In this document: positions 33,440 to 40,408 of the stretch, in pieces
Position numbering within the stretch: the stretch's first letter is position 1
Layout of the letters: every line of letters starts with the position of its first letter
IMG/VR virus record: IMGVR_UViG_3300030107_004365
Coordinates: 1 to 45,685 of that record
Reading direction: 5' to 3' (one strand)
DNA: 45,685 nt
Origin: a virus
Position numbers and translations under genes: made by a program
Notes under the pieces: model-generated
The model's input: the letters and a program-made list of their open reading frames with translations, nothing else
The model's database searches: none
Told to the model about the DNA's origin: nothing

Positions 33440-33666
33440 CGACTGATGATCTCCAGTTCCTCGGAGTCTGCGACGGCATCCAGAATTGCTCGGGGCGCGA
33501 GACTGGCGGCCTCCCACCCGTGCCTGATGCCCATCATGTAGAGGGCGTCGAGGTTCTTGGCGAGAGTGTCCTTCGTCCACTTGCGGTCGGCTACGTTCTC
33601 GACGATCTCGTCGGTGCGCTTCTGGTGCTCGGTAGCTTGGCGGCTTTTCAGTTTGTCTAATGTCAT
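33436..33666 (-). CDS. Small helical protein, unknown
   Basis: From ATG 33666 the protein has 76 residues. It is helical and charged (KLKSRQATEHQKRTDEIVEN, DTLAKNLDALYMMGIRHGWE) and ends in SEELEIISR. No family is recognised. It is the last gene of the leftward transcript that begins with the SF2 helicase. Its stop and that of the giant gene on the other strand share the palindrome CTAG, so the two operons meet with no spacer. Confidence 0.6.
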   Translation of the reverse strand: MTLDKLKSRQATEHQKRTDEIVENVADRKWTKDTLAKNLDALYMMGIRHGWEAASLAPRAILDAVADSEELEIISR

Positions 33667-33680
33667 TTTAATTATTTGAG

Positions 33681-34166
33681 TTAAGGGGCTGTGGCAGGCC
33701 ACGCATAGTTGAACCATTCAGGTTGCTCGCGCCGAGTCCACTTAGCGAAGTAAGCCTTCTCGGCGTTGTAGTAAGCGCGATAAGCGGTCACCGCACAGGC
33801 ATTTTTGAATTCGTCAGGCATGGCCTGAGCGAAAGGGGTTTGCCCCAGCTCACTAAGGTTGAGGTGGTGTGAGTTGTCACCGCACCATTGGATCGCGTCG
33901 GAAGACTTGTGGGCTTTGCCGTAGCGGTGAGTGTATTCGTGGCACATCTCGTTAGCGTGAGTGAGGAGCCACTCGTAGTTTGCGGCTGACTCCCTCGCCC
34001 ACACGGTGCATGGGTGGTTGTAGAAGGCCCTCTTGTATGGAGCCTCACCTTTGGGGTAAGCCGCGCACAACATCTGCGCTGACTCAAGGATCATCTTGAC
34101 CACATGCTTGTCGCACAGTTGCTGTGCGGCGATGGTTGGATCTTTGTCTACGATGAAAATGTTCAT
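33681..34166 (-). CDS. Pyrimidine-dimer glycosylase-like phage protein (Pyr_excise-like)
   Basis: The 161-residue protein carries motifs of a family common in phages: MNIFIVDKDPTIAAQQLCDK at the start, HVVKMILESAQML, NHPCTVWARESAANYEWL, TPFAQAMPDEFK, and PEWF near the end. I associate these with the Pfam Pyr_excise group, named after a T4 endonuclease V-like pyrimidine-dimer glycosylase; many members are annotated only as hypothetical. If active it would start repair of ultraviolet damage. The start overlaps the upstream stop (ATGA). It is co-transcribed with the helicase. Confidence 0.65.
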   Translation of the reverse strand: MNIFIVDKDPTIAAQQLCDKHVVKMILESAQMLCAAYPKGEAPYKRAFYNHPCTVWARESAANYEWLLTHANEMCHEYTHRYGKAHKSSDAIQWCGDNSHHLNLSELGQTPFAQAMPDEFKNACAVTAYRAYYNAEKAYFAKWTRREQPEWFNYAWPATAP

Positions 34167-34369
34167 TTGTTAATGATGTCGGTCAGCCGGATAGCAATAT
34201 TGTATTGAGCTTTGGTGTCTAGGAGCGGGGAGGCGGGTAGGATCTTGTCGCCCATGATCGGATACAGTTTGCAGGTTTCAGGGTCCACCGGATCATCATC
34301 GAAATGCTCACCCTGAATCATCATCGGCATTCCGTTCGGGAAGAACTCTCGGACTATCTGTCTATACAC
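34163..34369 (-). CDS. Small protein of unknown function
   Basis: This 68-residue product starts at GTG 34369 inside the end of the helicase gene (eight-base overlap) and ends in an ATGA overlap with the next gene. It begins basic (MYRQIVREFFPNGMP), has an acidic middle (GEHFDDDPVDPETCKLYP) and ends in DIINK. No domain is recognised. Its translation probably depends on ribosomes finishing the helicase. Confidence 0.55.
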   Translation of the reverse strand: MYRQIVREFFPNGMPMMIQGEHFDDDPVDPETCKLYPIMGDKILPASPLLDTKAQYNIAIRLTDIINK

Positions 34370-35660
34370 CGTGCAGCTCTTTGAGGTTGGACAGACGGCG
34401 GTTGATCGACCGCATCACATGCTCCTCGATGGAGTCCGTTGCGACCAGCACCTGCTGGAGCGCGTCACTCTTACCACCGTTGCGGTGGATGCGACCGAGC
34501 ACCTGCTTGTAGATCTTGCAGTTGAAGGTGGGCGAGATCAGCGCCACGCGTGGGCGGTTGCCAATCGTGTCGTGCAGGGAGATCCCCGTCCCGCCAGCCG
34601 CAGCGTTGACTGCGATGCAGTGGGTCTGGTCTGCTTGGAACTCGTCGATCACACGCTGACGGTCGTCCTCTGATTGCCGCCCGTCGATCCGATCACACTT
34701 CAGCCGGAGCCGGAGGGCGTCGATGGTGTCACTGTAATTCACGAAAAGAACTACCGACTTACCCTGATCCATGAGATCCTCTGCCATCTCGGCAAGGTCT
34801 ACCACCTTGAATGCTTCGGCCAGTCGGCGAGCACGGGTGATGTTGGCGAGGACATGCTCGCTGTCGGTCACGGTTCCCTTCTCGATGAAGTCCTCCACGA
34901 TCTGAGGAGTAATGCCGAGGTCGTCGTAAGCCTTCTGGATCTTCTTGTTCTCGCGGAACTGGACAGGCGTGGTGAACACACGGTTGTCCTTGAAGGAGTT
35001 CGGGAAGTCATCCACCGTGAGACGGTGAGTAGAGGAACGATACATCTTCTCGCGGAGATGGGGGAGGAAGAACGGATCTTCCAGAACCCACGCACCCCAC
35101 TCGTTCTTCGCACACCCGAACATACGCATCCACGGCCACCACCTCTTGAGTCCATCCACCTTCTCGTCGCCGGAGTGGAGGCCGAGTGCCAGCCCGAGCG
35201 GGCGCATCTCAGTCGGGTCTTCGCAACTGGTGCCGGACATGCTGTGAACCGTGAACCCCTGCTTGACGAGAGATATGAACAGCGAAGCGTTCTGGGTGAA
35301 TGGTCCCTTGCACTTGTGAACCTCGTCCACGAACACAATGGTGTCGGGGTCGATGAGCCACTTGAATGCTTTCTTGCCCACCTTGGAAACGTGGGGAGTC
35401 TTACCCGTGCGAAGGGATTCAAGGTTAAGGATGAAGGTTGCAGTGACCCCCTCCTCCGCCAGTTCCTGCTTCCATGCAGGGATGACAGCCTTGGGGCAGA
35501 TGACTGCGATGGGCTTGCCGAGAGCGGCTGCCAACTTGACTGCGACCACAGTCTTGCCAGTCCCCATGTCGGACTGGTCGAGGGTGGCGAGGCCAGCGGA
35601 GAGCCGCTTGTAGAAGAAGTCGAACGCTTCTTGTTGCTTGGGGAAAAGGGTCTTGCTCAT
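34362..35660 (-). CDS. SF2 DEAD/SNF2-type helicase
   Basis: This 432-residue protein shows the full superfamily 2 set: a Q-motif-like PKQQEAF near residue 7, Walker A GTGKT at 33-37, a DEVH box at 112-115, motif III-like SMSGTS, and a C-terminal RecA-like domain with VVLFVNYSD, INAAAGGTGISLH-type motif V (VNAAAGGTGISL) and motif VI QVLGRIHRNGG. This is close to the SNF2/ERCC3-like phage helicases. It may act in replication, recombination or displacement of bound proteins. It has its own promoter (35691-35719) and a leader of about 25 bases, unlike the leaderless genes further right. Confidence 0.85.
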   Translation of the reverse strand: MSKTLFPKQQEAFDFFYKRLSAGLATLDQSDMGTGKTVVAVKLAAALGKPIAVICPKAVIPAWKQELAEEGVTATFILNLESLRTGKTPHVSKVGKKAFKWLIDPDTIVFVDEVHKCKGPFTQNASLFISLVKQGFTVHSMSGTSCEDPTEMRPLGLALGLHSGDEKVDGLKRWWPWMRMFGCAKNEWGAWVLEDPFFLPHLREKMYRSSTHRLTVDDFPNSFKDNRVFTTPVQFRENKKIQKAYDDLGITPQIVEDFIEKGTVTDSEHVLANITRARRLAEAFKVVDLAEMAEDLMDQGKSVVLFVNYSDTIDALRLRLKCDRIDGRQSEDDRQRVIDEFQADQTHCIAVNAAAGGTGISLHDTIGNRPRVALISPTFNCKIYKQVLGRIHRNGGKSDALQQVLVATDSIEEHVMRSINRRLSNLKELHGV

Positions 35661-35690
35661 TTAATAGGTAGTTAGTTTTAGGATGCGGGT

Positions 35691-35719
35691 AGTATAGCAG
35701 GTGAGTTGACTAGCGTCAA
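35691..35719 (-). promoter_or_regulatory. Sigma70-type promoter for the SF2 helicase operon
   Basis: Read leftward: -35 TTGACG (35714-35719), 17-base spacer, -10 TATACT (35691-35696). The start codon is 30 bases further on at 35660, so this is the one right-arm promoter of the set with a real leader. The leader is A/C-rich and has no Shine-Dalgarno. Confidence 0.75.
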
Positions 35720-35746
35720 GAACTTTATGGTATATTTTTTTGAAGC

Positions 35747-35821
35747 AGCCGCTCGGGTGTTTCATTGGGGACTAGCTAAACCCGTTGCAGGATCTCCCTG
35801 CACACCATGCCCGAGCGACTA
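35747..35821. ncRNA. Candidate structured RNA, three-way junction
   Basis: A 75-base segment between genes is closed by CGCTCGGG (35750-35757) with CCCGAGCG (35810-35817), extended by two pairs beyond a mismatch. Inside are GCAGG-ATCTC-CCTGC (35787-35801) and a GGG/CCC stem (35767-35783). No T-run follows either end, so it is not a plain terminator, and it does not fold as a tRNA. The strand is unknown. It could be an RNA processing or decay signal, a trans-acting RNA or a DNA cruciform. Confidence 0.5.
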
Positions 35822-35827
35822 CTAAAG

Positions 35828-35941
35828 TCAGAAAAGTAAATATTCGATAAAGTTCAGCCCTGCGTGGGTCAGGAGTATAGTGCCCACTATTGACGCAAGG
35901 ACAAGAGTTATGGTCTCGAAAATAGCTAGTTCTTTTTTCAT
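35828..35941 (-). CDS. 37-residue single-pass membrane micropeptide
   Basis: From ATG 35941 the product is MKKELAIFETITLVLASIVG followed by TILLTHAGLNFIEYLLF: a basic start, one transmembrane segment (about residues 10-27) and a hydrophobic end. A longer reading starting upstream overlaps the preceding gene, so the short form is preferred; its start is five bases after that gene's stop. Function is unknown. Small membrane proteins in early phage regions often act on host enzymes or envelope. Confidence 0.55.
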   Translation of the reverse strand: MKKELAIFETITLVLASIVGTILLTHAGLNFIEYLLF

Positions 35942-35945
35942 TAGG

Positions 35946-36101
35946 TTAGAGGGAGTTGTCGAATTCGACTTTCTCGCGGACTGCGGAGAGACGGCATCCG
36001 AAACTGAAATCCAGCTCCCCGTTCTCTTCTGCTTCGGTGAGAAGTGAGAGGATGACTCGGGCTTGCTTTTCATTGTCTGTGCTGATGGTCAAGGTTGCCA
36101 T
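35946..36101 (-). CDS. Small acidic protein, unknown
   Basis: From ATG 36101 (or 36107) the product is 51 to 53 residues: MATLTISTDNEKQARVILSL, then LTEAEENGELDFSFG and REKVEFDNSL. A beta-alpha-beta pattern is likely. No family is recognised. It lies 17 bases after the preceding gene and five before the membrane micropeptide, so the three form one small operon driven by the promoter at 36281-36309. Confidence 0.55.
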   Translation of the reverse strand: MATLTISTDNEKQARVILSLLTEAEENGELDFSFGCRLSAVREKVEFDNSL

Positions 36102-36118
36102 GTCCATTGGATTGGGGG

Positions 36119-36274
36119 TTACAGTTTCTTGAGCAAGTAGAGGATGGCATCCACCCTCGGCTTGAGTGCGGCTTCTTCTAAGGCGATGGCCTCCAGTTCC
36201 TGCTCGATGACGTAACGGGTGCAACCTTTACGCATCTTCGGAAACCATTTGCGGACATCAATTATTTTAGCCAC
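36119..36274 (-). CDS. 51-residue basic protein from a leaderless GTG start
   Basis: The product reads MAKIIDVRKWFPKMRKGCTR and continues as an acidic then basic helix ending in ILYLLKKL. I chose GTG 36274 because a -10 element TATAAT ends exactly six bases upstream, the same spacing as at seven other starts in this arm. Longer versions with ATG starts upstream would begin inside or before the promoter. No family is recognised. Confidence 0.6.
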   Translation of the reverse strand: MAKIIDVRKWFPKMRKGCTRYVIEQELEAIALEEAALKPRVDAILYLLKKL

Positions 36275-36280
36275 GCCGGA

Positions 36281-36309
36281 ATTATACACGGATCTAACAG
36301 ATTGTCCAA
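36281..36309 (-). promoter_or_regulatory. Leaderless sigma70-type promoter
   Basis: Read leftward: -35 TTGGAC (36304-36309), 17-base spacer, perfect -10 TATAAT (36281-36286), then six bases and the GTG at 36274. The -35 match is only three of six. This copy is outside the repeated cassettes but keeps their geometry. Confidence 0.65.
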
Positions 36310-36485
36310 TGGTTTTAATCATGTATTTGAAAGGTAAAATGTGGGGAGGGATTACTTTTGTTACCCCCAACTTTCGCCATCCAGATAAAGATCATTTAGG
36401 CTACTCGCGCTCTGCTCTCTCTGCTCAGTCGGTTGACCCCTGCTCAAGATACAGACACCTTTAGGCTCTTGGATTACACCTATGT
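36310..36485. other. Gap without a supported gene
   Basis: I see no convincing coding sequence here. A 26-codon frame on the minus strand has no ribosome site or promoter. No terminator or tRNA is visible. The segment is pyrimidine-rich in part (36408-36425). Confidence 0.5.
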
Positions 36486-36917
36486 TCAGTCACTCACGGT
36501 TGGGGAGCTACCCCAAAATATATGCGCCCCGTCGTTTTCTTCGTAGGCTTCTTCAAGCTCCTTCGCTTCCTTCTGGGCGGCCCACATCGCACTCCATGCG
36601 TCGGTCATGTGATACTTCATCACGGACCTGAGAGGTTGTGGGATGTCGGTGTTACCGGCATAACTATTTTTGTAGTTACCGTAGTCAATCTCGTCCACCT
36701 CTCTGGCAATCTGTGCGACCACCATTTCCTTGGGGAGAAAGACCCTGAACCTGTAGTCAGCTTTAGGGGTCTCAGTTACCCACGCCCCAGCCGCTTCTAT
36801 TTCTTCGCCGAACACCCGCTCCAAGTCTCCTTTAATCCGAGAACGGACGAGCAATTTTGTGGAGTCGTTGCGATCCTGCACCACCGAGAAGAACCCTTTG
36901 TTAGTGAAGACCCACAT
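36486..36917 (-). CDS. Conserved phage/bacterial protein of 'MWVFTNKGFFSVV' family
   Basis: From ATG 36917 the product has 143 residues. It starts MWVFTNKGFFSVVQDRND, continues LLVRSRIKGDLERVF, then ADYRFRVFLPKEMVVAQIAR and EIDYGNYKNS, and ends with a TDAWSAMWAAQKEAKELEEA helix. The first and third blocks match a widespread family of small conserved proteins with no function known to me. Longer upstream reading overlaps the alpha-CTD-like gene and is not conserved in style. The start is one base from the preceding stop region, so the gene probably depends on translational coupling. Confidence 0.7.
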   Translation of the reverse strand: MWVFTNKGFFSVVQDRNDSTKLLVRSRIKGDLERVFGEEIEAAGAWVTETPKADYRFRVFLPKEMVVAQIAREVDEIDYGNYKNSYAGNTDIPQPLRSVMKYHMTDAWSAMWAAQKEAKELEEAYEENDGAHIFWGSSPTVSD

Positions 36918-36918
36918 T

Positions 36919-37785
36919 TTACTGGCCCCCCTTTCGCTGGATCTTGTTACGCTGGCGACTTCTCCTCTGGGAAGCACGGATTCTCTCTTTGTTCTTTCGA
37001 TACCAGCCCTTGGAGTAGGCACGGGCCTGCTTCTTGTTAAGCTCTTTGATGTCGAGCGCCTCCTCAAGTTCTTTCTTGCTGGAGAAAGACGAGATGCCGA
37101 GTTCGTCGGCAGCTTCCCATGTGACAGCCCCGTCGTAAAAAGCGGCGAGCAAGGACTGCAAGGCAGCAGGTCCAAAGTTAGGGAGGGTGAGGAGATACTC
37201 AGGGGTCTGATCAGTAACCTGCCCCACGTTCACGAGCCCCTCCCCGAGCAGCGCCTTCACCGCGTTGTGGGGGATACCGAGCGACTCGATGGAGTCGAAA
37301 GAAGAAACCGCTCGGACATCGCGTGGGATTTCCTCGGGCTCCGTGTTCGCACCTAGAATAGTAGCGAGGCTGGGAACCTCCGGCGCTTCTGCTTCTTCTG
37401 CGGCTGCGGCTGCGGCTGCGGCTATTGCCTCTTCGGCTGCCGGTGTTAGCCGTGGAATGGGGGGAGACGAAGTGTAAGCGGGCTTGGCGAACAACTCTGA
37501 TTCGTGGTCGGTCTCGAAATATTCGCGGTCGGTCTCGAAATTCTCAATGATCTCCTCAAGGTGAGCCTTCTTCGCCTTGAACCCCATGCCTGTAACATGT
37601 TTCAGATGGCACTCACGGAGCCCATCGAGAAGCCTGTCGGCTGCCTCGCGCTCGTTGAGCAGCATGTTGGTCAGGTCCGCGATTCTCTCGTGGGACTTCA
37701 GTTGTTCGTCGGTCTGGCTCAGGAGCAAATCGAGGCCAGCTTGAGTGTCCTTGAGGAAGGACCGGATAGATGTAATGTTTGCCAT
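36919..37785 (-). CDS. Protein with RNA polymerase alpha-CTD-like HhH domain
   Basis: This 288-residue protein has a helical N-terminus (about residues 1-100), an Ala/Glu-rich linker (115-137), and at about 163-217 a segment that tracks the RNA polymerase alpha subunit C-terminal domain: DSIESLGIPHNAVKALLGEG, then VNVGQVTDQTP, then YLLTLPNFGPAALQSLL. The E. coli domain has the same order: D-L-E-L-x-x-R-x-x-N-x-L-K, G-D-L-V-Q-R-T, and L-L-K-T-P-N-L-G-K-K-S-L. A basic C-terminal tail (ASQRRSRQRNKIQRKGG) could bind DNA. It may bind A/T-rich upstream elements or activators, steering host polymerase. It is transcribed from its own leaderless promoter (37792-37820). Confidence 0.65.
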   Translation of the reverse strand: MANITSIRSFLKDTQAGLDLLLSQTDEQLKSHERIADLTNMLLNEREAADRLLDGLRECHLKHVTGMGFKAKKAHLEEIIENFETDREYFETDHESELFAKPAYTSSPPIPRLTPAAEEAIAAAAAAAAEEAEAPEVPSLATILGANTEPEEIPRDVRAVSSFDSIESLGIPHNAVKALLGEGLVNVGQVTDQTPEYLLTLPNFGPAALQSLLAAFYDGAVTWEAADELGISSFSSKKELEEALDIKELNKKQARAYSKGWYRKNKERIRASQRRSRQRNKIQRKGGQ

Positions 37786-37791
37786 GGTGAT

Positions 37792-37820
37792 ACTATAACA
37801 GAGGGGTAGGATTTAGTCAA
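37792..37820 (-). promoter_or_regulatory. Leaderless sigma70-type promoter
   Basis: Read leftward: -35 TTGACT (37815-37820), 17-base spacer, -10 TATAGT (37792-37797), then ATCACC and ATG 37785. It belongs to the first cassette copy of about 94 bases; the second copy is at 38289-38382. Confidence 0.8.
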
Positions 37821-37862
37821 TAACTTTCTGCAAATAAATTAAGCGAGTGTTAACTGGAAACT

Positions 37863-37949
37863 TTATTTTTCAGTTAAGCTCTCCCGCTTCCGCCGGAGAA
37901 CGAGGAGCAGGACGAGGGGGACAAGGATCAGGAAGAGGGTTGCAGTCAT
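37863..37949 (-). CDS. 28-residue single-pass membrane micropeptide
   Basis: The frame starts at ATG 37949, overlapping the previous stop (ATGA), and ends in TAA at 37863-37865. The product is MTATLFLILVPLVLLLVLRR plus KRESLTEK, that is one strong transmembrane helix with a basic cytoplasmic flank. Coupling by overlap and the clean positive-inside pattern make translation plausible. It is far too short for family recognition. The end of the frame lies within the repeated promoter cassette. Confidence 0.5.
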   Translation of the reverse strand: MTATLFLILVPLVLLLVLRRKRESLTEK

Positions 37950-38098
37950 CAGGATAGGTTGATGATTGGTTTGCGACATGCAGTCTTCCGCACATGTTTC
38001 TTCTGATCTCGGTAACGGGTGGTCGGAGGGGGCATGGCGTGACGAGCCATGTTCCTCTTCTCAAGGGAGGTCGTTGGGAGTTTGTGCTTGGTCTTCAT
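37949..38098 (-). CDS. 49-residue basic protein
   Basis: From ATG 38098 the product is MKTKHKLPTTSLEKRNMARH and continues with AMPPPTTRYRDQKKHVRKTA to a short end. It is rich in Lys, Arg, His and Thr, so nucleic acid or anionic partner binding is possible. It overlaps the upstream gene by 38 bases; a longer N-terminus is unlikely. No family is recognised. Confidence 0.5.
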   Translation of the reverse strand: MKTKHKLPTTSLEKRNMARHAMPPPTTRYRDQKKHVRKTACRKPIINLS

Positions 38099-38288
38099 GG
38101 ATCTCTCTTTCCAGTTCGTCGATCTCTTGGGCAGTCTGATGCGAGTCGAAGTCGGCGTAGTCTCGGGGTCCGTCTTCAATCGACGATTTAATTTCTCGCA
38201 GGACTCGGGAAACTACCTCGGGTCTCGGGAGACCCTTGGGGCGGGCGGCCTCGAAATAGTCGTGGATGCTTTGGTTGATGTGTGGCAT
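38061..38288 (-). CDS. Small acidic helical protein from a leaderless ATG
   Basis: The 75-residue product reads MPHINQSIHDYFEAARPKGL, continues through VVSRVLREIKSSIEDGPRDY and ends with an acidic helix (AQEIDELEREIHEDQAQ). It is mainly helical and could be a dimeric regulator or an anti-host protein, but no family is recognised. It is the first gene behind the second cassette copy, with the -10 ending six bases before its ATG. Confidence 0.6.
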   Translation of the reverse strand: MPHINQSIHDYFEAARPKGLPRPEVVSRVLREIKSSIEDGPRDYADFDSHQTAQEIDELEREIHEDQAQTPNDLP

Positions 38289-38294
38289 GGTGAT

Positions 38295-38323
38295 ACTATA
38301 ACAGAGTGGTAGGATTTAGTCAA
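38295..38323 (-). promoter_or_regulatory. Leaderless sigma70-type promoter
   Basis: Read leftward: -35 TTGACT (38318-38323), 17-base spacer, -10 TATAGT (38295-38300), then ATCACC and ATG 38288. It is nearly identical to the promoter at 37792-37820. Confidence 0.8.
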
Positions 38324-38376
38324 CAACTTTCTGCAAATAAATTAAGCGGGTGTTAACTGGATATTTTATTTTTGAG

Positions 38377-38430
38377 TTAAGCGTAACCCCCGTCGTTGAT
38401 GCGGTCGTCAGCCTGTCCTGTTAACTGCAC
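38377..38430 (-). CDS. Possible 17-residue peptide
   Basis: A GTG at 38430, inside the last codons of the preceding gene, opens a frame coding MQLTGQADDRINDGGYA, ending at TAA 38377-38379. There is no other evidence; the overlap would allow coupling but the frame may be chance. Confidence 0.2.
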   Translation of the reverse strand: MQLTGQADDRINDGGYA

Positions 38431-38597
38431 CGTTCGATGTGGGCGAGCTTGACTTTTTCCTGCTGGGTCAGAGGTCGTGGACGAAGAGCCTTAGCGCGTC
38501 GCTCGATCTCGGCAAGATATTCGGGGGTGAGGCTGGTGCGCTTGGTCACAGGTGCGGGGCGCACTACGATGTCATCGTTTCTATTTAGATTGTCCAT
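38421..38597 (-). CDS. 58-residue unknown protein
   Basis: A frame from ATG 38597, overlapping the upstream stop (TAATG), encodes MDNLNRNDDIVVRPAPVTKR, then TSLTPEYLAEIERRAKALRP and RPLTQQEKVKLAHIERCS. The helices IERRAKAL and QEKVKLAHI and the basic content suggest nucleic acid contact. It is below the length at which gene callers usually report. Translational coupling supports it. Confidence 0.5.
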   Translation of the reverse strand: MDNLNRNDDIVVRPAPVTKRTSLTPEYLAEIERRAKALRPRPLTQQEKVKLAHIERCS

Positions 38598-38848
38598 TAT
38601 TTTACAAGGGGCAGGGTTTCAGGGTTGATAACTTCAGTGACTGCCTCGGCAAACGCCTCGCGCTTCCTCTCGGACTGCTCGGCCTCGTGAGCGGCAACGT
38701 AGTCGCGGCAGGACGCAAGCAGGGCGGTCTCGGTCTCGGCAACGTGGACGACCATGTCCGCGCCGTAGGGGATGATGTAGCGGAAGCCCATCTTGCTGGC
38801 GGCAAGGACGAACAGTCGCAGCCACATCGTTTGGATTAGATCTCTCAT
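38597..38848 (-). CDS. Unknown 83-residue protein
   Basis: The product starts with a hydrophobic helix (MRDLIQTMWLRLFVLAASKM) and strands (FRYIIPYGADMVVHVAE) and continues as a charged helix (AAHEAEQSERKREAFAEAV). No family is recognised. It follows the class II leader (38849-38878) after the stop of the VWA gene, so it is expressed in that transcript. Confidence 0.55.
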   Translation of the reverse strand: MRDLIQTMWLRLFVLAASKMGFRYIIPYGADMVVHVAETETALLASCRDYVAAHEAEQSERKREAFAEAVTEVINPETLPLVK

Positions 38849-38878
38849 GGTAACTAGTTTTCTATTTTCAGGTTAAGC
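38849..38878 (-). repeat. Class II leader cassette, divergent copy
   Basis: The stretch between the VWA stop and ATG 38848 reads leftward as GCTTAACCTGAAAATAGAAA then ACTAGTTACC. It shares the TTAACC start and GTTACC end with the copies at 43091, 43371 and 44025. Confidence 0.55.
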
Positions 38879-40402
38879 TATGTTGATGGCGACTCGCTCG
38901 CCGAACGGGTAGCAGGTGACACCGATGTTCTCGGGGGCGTGGTAGCCAAAGCACAGCCACAGGATGGGGCAGTGTGGCTCTCTCATCTCCTCCCAGTCGT
39001 ATTTCCACGTGTAACCGTCGGTCAGGTAGATGATGCCGTCCGCGTTCGGTGCGTTCTCCTCGGCCCAGTCGAGGGCTGGCTTGAGCAGAGTGCCGCCGCC
39101 ACCTTCAAGGGTCTCGGGGAGTTGGCCCCCAGCGTCCACCTCGTGGGTCGTGTGGACCTGTCTGTCGCAGGGGACAACGTGGGTGAGGCGGGGCTGGAAC
39201 TGGTCAAGCACCTCCTGCACCTTGTCGAGCATCGGACCCATCCGGTTGACGTTGGAGCCGGAGGTGTCCACGAGGAACACAAGCTCGCCAGCTACCTTGG
39301 AGCCACGGGCGCGGCGGACCACGCCAGTCCGGTCAAAGGTGCGTGTGCAGAACGGACGGTCCCAGCCTTCCTCGGAGCGAGCCTGAAACCAGTTGGCAAG
39401 ATGCTCGGTCCAAGGGACACGGTTCGTGGTGCGCTTCAGGTCGCTCGATGTGAACGTCCCTGCCCCGCCGGAGGTGAGTCCCTTGGTCTCGTTCACCCGC
39501 TCCTCGTAAGAAGCCTGCTGTGCAGCCTCACGGTTCGCGGCGTCGAACTCCTCAAGGGTCTCGCCGTCCTCAAGCTCAGGCTCGCAGAAGTCATCGTGAC
39601 CACCACCGAACTCTCCGGTGGTTGCCCCACCCCCCGAGCCATCAGGGGATGGGGACTCACCATGCTCGTCCGACTCGGCACCACCCTTGCCGGACTCACC
39701 TTCATGCTCACCATTAGAATCGTTCTCGTCACCGGAGTCACCGCCGTCCTGATCACCAGCCTCGTCGCCGGAGTCAGGGTTCGGGGTGCCGGAGCCATTG
39801 CCAGCCTCGTCACCTTCCTCGTCGGACTTCTCGGAGCCACCGCTGTTCACGTTCACAGGAGGAACGGGGTGGGTCTTGAGGATCTTCTCGATCCCTTGCT
39901 CGGAGGACAGGTCTTCCTTGTCGGTATCGTATAAATCTTTTTCGTCGATAAGAATATCTCCGAGGGGAGTCATCACATCGAACGGCTCAAGTCCGGCGTC
40001 GATCATGGCCTGACGGGCCTCGGTGTTGAGATCGCGGAGCCACGCGTTGATGATCAGATCACTCATCACGTTGGCGGCGCACCATACCTTGCCCTTCCAG
40101 AAGATCTGAGCGCCGACCTCACGGTAGCGGCGGAACCTCTCGGGGTGATTGAGAACGATGTGACCATTCTCGTGACCGACCACAAACCCAGCCTCGGCGG
40201 GGGTGAGGGAGTTCAGGTTCTCCTCGTTGTAGTAGCCGTATCTACCGTCGGTCATGCCATACTTGGTCTCGGTAGTCCGCTTCATGCCTCGGAGGCAGGG
40301 GCGGTAGAGGTATCCGACATAGTTGCGGAGGTTGCGGACCCCGACCTCGATGGGGGTGGTCCCCCTTGGGTGAACGTCGATGAAGTTGGAAGTGGCAGGC
40401 AT
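38873..40402 (-). CDS. VWA-domain protein with N-terminal HExxH metallopeptidase
   Basis: This 509-residue protein has three parts. Residues about 60-130 hold a metallopeptidase-like helix with HENGH at 77-81, plus a possible third ligand in VMSDLIINAW. An acidic low-complexity linker (186-262) follows. The C-terminal VWA domain has a MIDAS motif DTSGS at 379-383 (FLVDTSGSN). This layout fits the DUF2201/VWA-like family often encoded with MoxR-type ATPases. The MoxR-like ATPase and a helical protein lie just upstream, so the three likely form one metal-dependent remodelling complex. It is transcribed from its own leaderless promoter (40409-40437). Confidence 0.75.
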   Translation of the reverse strand: MPATSNFIDVHPRGTTPIEVGVRNLRNYVGYLYRPCLRGMKRTTETKYGMTDGRYGYYNEENLNSLTPAEAGFVVGHENGHIVLNHPERFRRYREVGAQIFWKGKVWCAANVMSDLIINAWLRDLNTEARQAMIDAGLEPFDVMTPLGDILIDEKDLYDTDKEDLSSEQGIEKILKTHPVPPVNVNSGGSEKSDEEGDEAGNGSGTPNPDSGDEAGDQDGGDSGDENDSNGEHEGESGKGGAESDEHGESPSPDGSGGGATTGEFGGGHDDFCEPELEDGETLEEFDAANREAAQQASYEERVNETKGLTSGGAGTFTSSDLKRTTNRVPWTEHLANWFQARSEEGWDRPFCTRTFDRTGVVRRARGSKVAGELVFLVDTSGSNVNRMGPMLDKVQEVLDQFQPRLTHVVPCDRQVHTTHEVDAGGQLPETLEGGGGTLLKPALDWAEENAPNADGIIYLTDGYTWKYDWEEMREPHCPILWLCFGYHAPENIGVTCYPFGERVAINIA

Positions 40403-40408
40403 GGTGAT

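Noticed and set aside
34674-35675. 333-codon open frame on the plus strand
   Set aside because: It lies opposite the SF2 helicase, which has all expected motifs. The product is low in recognisable structure.
35747-35821. Possible tRNA in the structured element
   Set aside because: Length fits but the inner hairpin has a five-base loop and no T-arm; kept instead as an unassigned structured element.
38939-39934. 331-codon open frame on the plus strand
   Set aside because: It is antisense to the VWA-metallopeptidase gene and mirrors its biased codon positions.
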